Positions 7,796 through 12,257 of a stretch of DNA of 12,257 nt are shown here, one piece after another. A program made the position numbers and the translations under genes. The notes below the pieces were generated by a model. The model saw only the letters and a list, made by a program, of their open reading frames with translations. It was not told where the DNA came from and made no database searches. The stretch spans positions 1-12,257 of the forward strand of contig CAJUDH010000036.1 in NCBI GenBank assembly GCA_910584845.1, given 5' to 3'. Source of the DNA: an uncultured Lachnospiraceae bacterium (GTDB lineage Bacteria; Bacillota; Clostridia; Lachnospirales; Lachnospiraceae). Within the stretch, counting starts at the first letter, position 1; each line of letters starts with the position of its first letter.

Positions 7796-8308
7796 ATGTC
7801 CCAGTATGCACCGATTACCGGGAGGATCTTACAGATAGACGGGCAAAGCGCCGGCTATGAACAGGCCGGCTGCGGCATGACGCTGATGATAGACACCATG
7901 GACCAGGGGATTGTGAATATGAACCTGGATGGCTCTACGTATGTTTTGCATAACCGGCGCCTGAACGCGGGGGATTTCGTCACTTGTTTTTACTCCCTTT
8001 TTGCGCCTGTACCGCTGATTTTTCCGCCGGTTTACCGCGCGGTTGCTATTGCCCATACAGATGAGGGGAGCCATGCTGTTTTAGATGTATTTACCCAAAG
8101 TTACCAAGGCGGCCATTTAATCAATTCGGACCACTCGCTTGTCTTGAACGTGTCGGGCCGTACGTCCCGAATCCTTCCTAACGGGCAGTTTTTTGGAGGC
8201 TCTTTGTCAGGGAAGCTTCTTTTGGCAACATATGGCACCACTACGCGCAGCATCCCCGCGCAGGCAACGCCGGATGTGGTGGTGGTATTTTGCGGGGGTA
8301 CCCTTTGA
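7796..8308 (+). CDS. Uncharacterised small protein of the exporter operon
   Basis: A 170-residue protein whose function I do not recognise. The start is set by CCGGAGG (7784-7790) five bases before the ATG; an earlier in-frame ATG at 7733 lacks a ribosome site. The first 90 residues alternate short beta strands: TGRILQIDG, a Gly/Cys turn, MTLMIDTM, GSTYVLHN, GDFVTCFYSLFAPVPLIFPP and VYRAVAIAH. This reads like an OB-fold-type barrel. The block APVPLIFPPVYRA (70-82) resembles clostridial hypothetical proteins with a similar PLIYPP motif (recalled, not searched). The second half holds more strands (LVLNVSGRTSR, GKLLLATYGTT, DVVVVFCGG). No signal peptide or membrane segment is seen. It begins 66 bases after subunit 2 and probably shares its transcript, so a role linked to the exporter (accessory, sensing or self-protection) is possible but unproven. 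Confidence 0.7.
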   Translation: MSQYAPITGRILQIDGQSAGYEQAGCGMTLMIDTMDQGIVNMNLDGSTYVLHNRRLNAGDFVTCFYSLFAPVPLIFPPVYRAVAIAHTDEGSHAVLDVFTQSYQGGHLINSDHSLVLNVSGRTSRILPNGQFFGGSLSGKLLLATYGTTTRSIPAQATPDVVVVFCGGTL

Positions 8309-8408
8309 GGGTTTGGCCAGTCGATAACGAAATCGGATGGTGAGGAGAGGATGGGCGCTTGCGCCACGCCTTCTGCCATGCAAGGCTATACTATGGAATG
8401 ATCCCTAT

Positions 8409-8436
8409 AGAGATGATACCGCAGAGATGATACCGG
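8409..8436 (+). repeat. Tandem duplication of a 14-base unit
   Basis: AGAGATGATACCGC and AGAGATGATACCGG follow each other directly (8409-8422 and 8423-8436), differing only in the last base. The unit contains GATGATACC, which also begins the conserved block of the leader at 3857. Confidence 0.8.
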
Positions 8437-8443
8437 CGCCGAT

Positions 8444-8470
8444 GTTTTGCCCCGCCAGGCGGGGCAAAAC
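8444..8470. terminator. Perfect GC-rich palindrome, possible terminator
   Basis: GTTTTGCCCCGCC and GGCGGGGCAAAAC are perfect reverse complements around one base, giving an 11-bp or longer stem. No extra T-run follows on either strand beyond the four T/A inside the stem. It lies 135 bases after the exporter operon's last gene and could end that transcript, or be a structural element of the leader copy. The function call is weak. Confidence 0.4.
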
Positions 8471-8624
8471 ACTGGCTGGACGATGTAAGCCCTAGAGGCG
8501 TGGAACGGGCCGGGGTGCTTTGGCCGGTTTATCGGCTGTCTGGGATTATGGCCGGCGTTTTACCCGCATCTTCGGGAGAAAATCACCAGGAATGTGGCGG
8601 TTGGCTTCAAGTCTGGCCTTTTGA

Positions 8625-8936
8625 ACACGAGAAAATGTACAAGCCGATTTGGAAGAAGCCGAAGGAAGCGGATCCGAAATCCATGGGCAAAAGAAAGTCT
8701 TTCTGGCGCAGAATGTGTCAACCGGATATTATATTGATAACGGGAGGGATGGATTATGAAGCATGAACGCTCACCTACAGTCTTTTCAGCTTCCGTCAGA
8801 AGAATGGCCTGATCCCAACCGCAGGGCACGGATTGGCTTCAACACGTTTCTGGGAAGGGGTGCGGAAAATGAGAGGCTCTATCAGGAACAGACAGGGCAG
8901 GAGTATGAAAATTTTCTTACAGATTTTAGGAGGTAG
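8625..8936 (+). pseudogene. Decayed 3' end of an unknown gene, possibly a toxin
   Basis: One reading frame from 8625 to the TAG at 8934-8936 is open except for a single TGA at 8757-8759. Before that stop it reads with protein-like character (ENVQADLEEAEGSGSEIHG, then KKVFLAQNVSTGYYIDNGRD); after it comes a 57-residue stretch with LPSEEWPDPNRRARIGFNTF. A TGG-to-TGA change would explain the break. Further upstream (8496-8624) the coding feel moves to another frame (FYPHLREKITRNVAVGF), suggesting additional indels. The last codons form AGGAGG, the ribosome site of the next gene, and only five bases separate the two, as in a toxin-immunity pair. I do not recognise the family; the toxin idea rests on context only. 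The alternative is a genuine short gene from the ATG at 8763. Confidence 0.45.
8763..8936 (+). CDS. Small 57-residue ORF, perhaps only a remnant
   Basis: Opens at ATG 8763 and ends at the TAG of 8934-8936. It is acidic and polar, with no membrane segment, and ends YENFLTDFRR. A GGGAGGG lies about 14 bases upstream, too far for good initiation here; it is better spaced for the ATG at 8755, which gives only an 18-codon peptide in another frame. The ORF is translationally placed before the LRR/HEAT gene: its final codons are that gene's Shine-Dalgarno sequence. I think it is the tail of the broken gene described at 8625-8936; it is listed separately because it could still be translated. Confidence 0.3.
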   Translation: MNAHLQSFQLPSEEWPDPNRRARIGFNTFLGRGAENERLYQEQTGQEYENFLTDFRR

Positions 8937-8941
8937 CCGAC

Positions 8942-10396
8942 ATGGAATCAAATAAAATAACAATAGACCCAATCTTGCTTACTTACGTTGCCCAGGCCCT
9001 CGGCAGGGTGCCAGAGAACCTTTACGACTTCCAGAAAATAAAGAGTCTGGCCTGCGGCGGCCGCCCGGCCGGTCAGAGTCAGGCCGACCCCTTTCATGAT
9101 CCGGTTCCGGAGCGGATTGAGATCGTCAGGGGAGACTTTAGTGTGGTTGGGAAAATGTCACGGCTGAAAAAGCTGGCCATTTCCGCCATGCAGGTGAATG
9201 ATTTCTCGTTTTTAATGACATGCACCGCTCTGGAAAGCCTGGAGATTTCCGCCTGCGGAGTGGTTGACTGCGCGTTTCTCGGGAATCTGAAAAATTTAAA
9301 AAGCCTTAGCCTGCTTAGATGCCCGGAACTTTTACATATGGAGGATATCTTAAAGCTGTTCCGCCTGACCCGGCTCTCGCTGGAAGGCAGCAGGATCTCG
9401 GATGCCAGCTGCTTTTTGGATTGCAGGATCAAAGAGGTCTGTTTGCCGGAACATTGCCTGAAGACAAAGCAGCCGGAAAAGAAAGCGGTATCCAAAGCAA
9501 AAAAGGCAGATGGACAGCCCTGCATGGGAGTGCCTTTTAAAGCAGCCGGCCGGAAGGAAGGGCAGCATCCCTATACGCTTCAGCAGTTTGATTCCATTCT
9601 ATGGGAAAATTACAGGGGGGCTTATGGGGATGTGAGGGAATACCTGGTTATTCTGATGGGGGAGAGGGAAGACGCCCCTGAAACCTTTAAGCTGCGCCGT
9701 CTGGACAATGGGCCAAAGACAAATTATGAGCTGGCCTTTGACAATCTCTGTGAAAACCTGTGGCACCAGATGAGCTTTTACCCCGCTACCTGGCTGGCTG
9801 TCCCCTATCTGGCCAGGCTGATGGAAGGCTGGGAAAAGGAGGACGATGCCGGGTGGCTGTTTCAGGGGATACTGGCGGCCGGGAGCTGCCTGGCCACGGA
9901 CGTCTATGGCGACAGGCCGGGAGAGGACGATGTGTGGGAAAGCTATGAAAATGCCATCCGGCAGATCCGGGATATAACCATTCATTTCCTGGCAGGGCAT
10001 ATGGATTATGTACGGGAAAAACACATCAGCTGGAGACGTGGGTTTGCCTTTGCCGTAATGGCAATACTGGGGGAGAAAAAACTGGCGTTTCTATTTACCA
10101 TGTCGGAACTGGAGTCCTGCTATATGGTCTGTCCGGGCTGTGAAAACTGTGATGAAGAGATGGAATTCGGCTACTTTGATTTTTCCGGGAGGATTGAAAA
10201 GGTGGATGTACCAGAAGAAAAGTGGGATGGCGAGAGCCTGGCGGATATAAAAGCCTGGCTGTTCAACCTGTTTGCGCTCCTGGGTGATGTAGAAGGAATA
10301 GAGCGTCTTTGCTATTATTTCGGGACTTACACATGTCCGGAGTGCGGTGAAAGGACAGCAGTGCTTACAGGGATGGAGAGGTATTTTCTGTCGTAA
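8942..10396 (+). CDS. LRR plus HEAT-like immunity-type protein with CxxC pairs
   Basis: A 484-residue soluble protein in two halves. Residues 70-170 carry about four leucine-rich repeats of some 22 residues (for example LKKLAISAMQVNDFSFL, LESLEISACGVVDCAFL, LTRLSLEGSRISDASCFL). A Lys-rich linker (173-189) leads to a second half whose AYGDVREYLVILMGE (227-241) and ENLWHQMSFYPATWLAVPYL (271-290) match a helical repeat family in which an N-terminal AYG..D..LL helix and YHQGTxYxATAYAVPFL are typical (from memory). CPGCENC (397-403) and CPEC (465-468) could make one zinc site. Such LRR and HEAT-like modules occur in immunity proteins of polymorphic toxin loci, but are also general binding scaffolds. 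AGGAGG at 8928-8933 sits eight bases before the ATG. The neighbours, a broken gene upstream and a broken Sel1 gene downstream, fit an immunity-type cluster. Confidence 0.65.
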   Translation: MESNKITIDPILLTYVAQALGRVPENLYDFQKIKSLACGGRPAGQSQADPFHDPVPERIEIVRGDFSVVGKMSRLKKLAISAMQVNDFSFLMTCTALESLEISACGVVDCAFLGNLKNLKSLSLLRCPELLHMEDILKLFRLTRLSLEGSRISDASCFLDCRIKEVCLPEHCLKTKQPEKKAVSKAKKADGQPCMGVPFKAAGRKEGQHPYTLQQFDSILWENYRGAYGDVREYLVILMGEREDAPETFKLRRLDNGPKTNYELAFDNLCENLWHQMSFYPATWLAVPYLARLMEGWEKEDDAGWLFQGILAAGSCLATDVYGDRPGEDDVWESYENAIRQIRDITIHFLAGHMDYVREKHISWRRGFAFAVMAILGEKKLAFLFTMSELESCYMVCPGCENCDEEMEFGYFDFSGRIEKVDVPEEKWDGESLADIKAWLFNLFALLGDVEGIERLCYYFGTYTCPECGERTAVLTGMERYFLS

Positions 10397-10410
10397 CAAA
10401 GGGAGCTGTT

Positions 10411-10819
10411 TTGGCACAGAAGCATGGATGGGTGGTTTTTCCCTTAAGGAAACAAAAAAGGCAGGGCTTTCGGGATGCCTGCTATTTCCTCTCCCGCTGC
10501 TTTTCCGGCTCTTGTTACAGCTGGGAATACCACCCTTAGAGGAAAACAAGGCGGCGGAGCGTAACCTGCCCTATGCGCTCCAGTGTTACGAAAAAACTGC
10601 CGGTTATGTAACGGCAGCTATGCCTGCCGCCAACGGGGGCGTATGTATTTTCACGGATGGGGTACGGCTGTGGATTACGCACGGGCTATTCAATGGCTGG
10701 AGAAGGATGAGGAAACGGAATATGTCCCACCAAAGGGGTATCAAACGTTTGAAAATGCCCTCAGGCTGCACCGTTTTGCTGATGTGAATTTGGAATATTT
10801 TTGTGATTTGCAATCGTAG
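10411..10819 (+). pseudogene. Frameshifted Sel1-repeat gene
   Basis: Three frames together spell a Sel1-like repeat protein of about 135 residues. From a TTG at 10411, preceded by GGGAG, one frame gives FRDACYFLSRCFSG before ending at a TAG near 10540. A second frame takes over with EENKAAERNLPYALQCYEK and TAGYVTAA. Around 10610-10620 the sense passes to a third frame, GRMYFHGWGTAVDYARAIQW, ending at the TAG of 10817-10819. The pieces follow the Sel1 order (A..W/CYEKAA..G..A.Y.LGRMY..G.G...DY..A..WL). At least two indels therefore break it. Sel1 proteins are helical scaffolds, also found as immunity-type genes; its position directly after the LRR/HEAT gene suggests the same cluster. It ends 20 bases from the convergent ANTAR gene. 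Confidence 0.6.
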
Positions 10820-10838
10820 GCAAGTGCTTTTTGGAAAA

Positions 10839-11423
10839 TTACGTATAAGTTTTAATGATTTCTTCAGCAATGGTTTGTTTTGTAACGCAGCGGTCCATAG
10901 CCTGTTTCTCGATATAACGGTGGGCATCGGGTTCGTTCATTTTTAATTCGCTGATTAAAATCCATTTCGCTTTGTTGACAAGACGGATCTCTGCCATCTT
11001 TTCTTTGATAGACAGGGATTTCTTTTCAAATTGCCTCAGACGCTCCCTGGCGCTTTCCATCCAGCTAAAAGCATGTATCATGGTTGGCTTTGATGTTGGC
11101 TTTGACAGCGTGAACACACCATATTCAACCACTTTGTCGTGAATTCCGGCATGGATATCGCTTTTTACCAAAAGCAGCACGGCAGATTGTTTACTGGTAC
11201 AGGTGTCAATCGCAAAACGAGTACCGATACCGTCAGGCAAAGGCGCATTGATAATGACAAAATCAAACGTTTTTTCGGCGAGTATCCGTTCGGCGGCGTT
11301 GACACTGGCAGCAGTATGAATCGGGGAATATCTTGTTTCGGGGAGCAGGTCGGCAAAGGCAGAGGTGAAATTATCTGTTGCAGACACAATGAGTATGCTG
11401 TAAACGCGTTCCCTTAAACTCAT
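10839..11423 (-). CDS. ANTAR-domain regulator with pseudo-receiver, next to glutamine synthetase
   Basis: A 194-residue two-domain regulator. Residues 7-120 have the receiver fold (SILIVSATD, FDFVIINAPLPDG, TLSKP), and 128-192 form a coiled coil and ANTAR domain (KAKWILISELKMNEPDAHRYI, then AMDRCVTKQTIAEEII). ANTAR domains bind paired hexaloop hairpins in mRNA and prevent termination; members near glnA in clostridia control nitrogen genes. The receiver is not canonical: the acidic pair is lost (SATD instead of xDDE) and the phospho-Asp is Asn59, while Lys108 is kept. It is probably not controlled by phosphorylation but by binding a partner, perhaps glutamine synthetase (inference). AAGGAGGTG at 11428-11436 gives a strong start. 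It follows glnA by 31 bases on the same strand, so they are likely co-transcribed. Confidence 0.88.
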   Translation of the reverse strand: MSLRERVYSILIVSATDNFTSAFADLLPETRYSPIHTAASVNAAERILAEKTFDFVIINAPLPDGIGTRFAIDTCTSKQSAVLLLVKSDIHAGIHDKVVEYGVFTLSKPTSKPTMIHAFSWMESARERLRQFEKKSLSIKEKMAEIRLVNKAKWILISELKMNEPDAHRYIEKQAMDRCVTKQTIAEEIIKTYT

Positions 11424-11454
11424 TTTACACCTCCTTTTTTTTCTTTGGCGTAAA

Positions 11455-12257
11455 TTATTTATTACAGTAGATGTTTAATATAGCATCCGGTATGTTTTTT
11501 TTGATAAAATTGCTGTTTGCAGCGATTGCACAGGCCGATTTAAGATTGCCGGGCAACGGTTTAAAATCGGCAAGGGTATTTGTATCTGCTTTATACAGAT
11601 TGAGATCTGCAGGGGCCGGCAGCTCTAGTTTATTCTCAATCCCGTCAAGGACGGCATAAATGATCAGGGCGAATACCAGATAGGTATTTGCGGATGGGTC
11701 AGGAGAACGTAGTTCAACACGACGGTATTCACCGACAGCGGCAGGGATCCTTACAAGCTGTGAACGGTTCTCGTTGGACCAGGAAATATATTTTGGCGCT
11801 TTGTTGCTGCCAAAACGACGGTAGGAACTTTCGGTTGGATTTAGAAATACCGTCATATCGGCAATTTTATCTAAAATCCCTGCAATCAGGTAATTGATAG
11901 TGCCTGTATCAGGAGAGGATTTGGCTGACAGGTTGATATGGAAGCCGTTTCCTGGTTTGTTTTCCAATGGTTTCGGGCTGAAATCAGCGTAAAGGCCATT
12001 CCGCCGGGCGATTGTTTTTACAACCGTCTGGAACGTCATGGCGTTGTCTGCGGCGGTCAGAGGATCCGAATAGCGAAGGTCAATTTCGTTTTGCCCCGGT
12101 CCTTCTTCGTGATGTGAGCTTTCTGGCTGTATTCCCATCTGCTCCAGAGTCAGGCATACTTCGCGGCGGATATTTTCACCTTTGTCTTCTGGGGCAATAT
12201 CCATATAAGTTGCGTTATCATAAGGTTCTTTGGTTGGATTTCCATTGTCATCCAGCA
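11455..12257 (-). CDS. glnA: Glutamine synthetase, 3' part (5' end outside window)
   Basis: The last 266 residues of a type I glutamine synthetase, which makes glutamine from glutamate, ammonia and ATP. The frame is open to the window edge, so the start lies beyond 12257. Active-site landmarks are SSHHEEGPGQNEID with the catalytic His/Glu cluster, FHINLS, the NPTESSYRRF block, SNENRSQLVRIP with the substrate-binding Arg residues, and RVELRSPDPSAN. The C-terminus is short: it ends about 30 residues earlier than the Bacillus GlnA tail, after NSNFIKKNIPDAILNIYCNK, and lacks the usual EW...WE..Y end. GSI enzymes are dodecamers whose C-terminal helix contacts the opposite ring, so assembly could differ. 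The ANTAR gene follows 31 bases downstream, which supports a nitrogen operon. Confidence 0.93.
   Translation of the reverse strand, partial: LDDNGNPTKEPYDNATYMDIAPEDKGENIRREVCLTLEQMGIQPESSHHEEGPGQNEIDLRYSDPLTAADNAMTFQTVVKTIARRNGLYADFSPKPLENKPGNGFHINLSAKSSPDTGTINYLIAGILDKIADMTVFLNPTESSYRRFGSNKAPKYISWSNENRSQLVRIPAAVGEYRRVELRSPDPSANTYLVFALIIYAVLDGIENKLELPAPADLNLYKADTNTLADFKPLPGNLKSACAIAANSNFIKKNIPDAILNIYCNK

Larger units (their letters stand above)
8378..8495 (+). repeat. Diverged second copy of the exporter promoter/leader
   Basis: Colinear with 3818-3935. ATGCAAGGC matches TTGCAGAGGC, TATGGAATGATC matches TATGGTATAATC, GATGATACCGGCGCCG matches GATGATACCAGCGCCG (one difference), and GGGGCAAA and then TGTA..GCCC appear in the same order. 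The -10 is degraded (AATGAT) and the -35/-10 spacing has shrunk to 13 bases, so this copy is probably not an active promoter. It too has a small ORF from the same ATG (8427-8495, 22 codons, starting MIPAPMFCPA). The variable middle is replaced by a perfect palindrome at 8444-8470. What follows is a decayed gene, so this may have been the control region of that gene. Confidence 0.5.

Noticed and set aside
8409..8436. Possible start of a CRISPR-like array
   Set aside because: Only two directly adjoining 14-base units without spacers; this is a local tandem duplication.
8500..8766. An 88-codon plus-strand frame ending in an ATGA overlap with the ATG at 8763
   Set aside because: It begins at a GTG without a ribosome site and, over most of its length, the protein-like reading lies in other frames. 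The ATGA overlap is probably accidental.
10347..10787. A 146-codon plus-strand frame overlapping the end of the LRR/HEAT gene
   Set aside because: Its first part is the LRR/HEAT gene in the wrong frame and its end is nonsense. Only the middle carries Sel1 sequence, so it is one piece of a frameshifted gene.

Overview
The window looks like chromosomal DNA of a moderately GC-rich anaerobic Firmicute, most likely a Lachnospiraceae-type Clostridium relative. The reasons are strong AGGAGG-type ribosome sites, a tRNA-Gln gene without encoded CCA, a glutamine synthetase gene followed directly by an ANTAR regulator (a clostridial arrangement), a heterodimeric ABC exporter and an orphan cytoplasmic hybrid histidine kinase. 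This assignment is inference from gene content.

Left part (1-3840): the 3' half of tRNA-Gln(UUG) and its terminator; a small VTC-domain (polyphosphate polymerase family) gene; and, convergent to it, a 740-residue PAS/PAS/HisKA/HATPase/REC hybrid kinase on the minus strand. Upstream of the kinase start is a long spacer with an in-frame open stretch that may be a gene remnant.

Centre (3818-8308): an apparent operon on the plus strand. A strong extended -10 promoter and a roughly 150-base leader precede two ABC half-transporters and a 170-residue protein of unknown function. The two NBDs are complementary. The first lacks the catalytic Glu and the switch His (Asp and Gln instead). The second keeps both but has a deviant signature (ISQGQ). 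They should form one heterodimeric exporter with one working and one degenerate ATP site.

Right-centre (8309-10838): an accessory, decaying zone. It starts with a diverged second copy of the ABC promoter/leader, followed by fragments of a broken gene, an intact LRR plus HEAT-like protein with CxxC pairs that resembles contact-toxin immunity proteins, and a frameshifted Sel1-repeat gene. I read it as a remnant toxin/immunity-type island.

Right end (10839-12257): on the minus strand, the 3' part of a glutamine synthetase gene and an ANTAR regulator with a pseudo-receiver, a nitrogen-metabolism operon that converges on the immunity-like zone.

The most interesting items are the duplicated promoter/leader element (3818-3977 and 8378-8495), each copy holding a small ORF starting MIPAP, and the decaying LRR/HEAT/Sel1 cluster.
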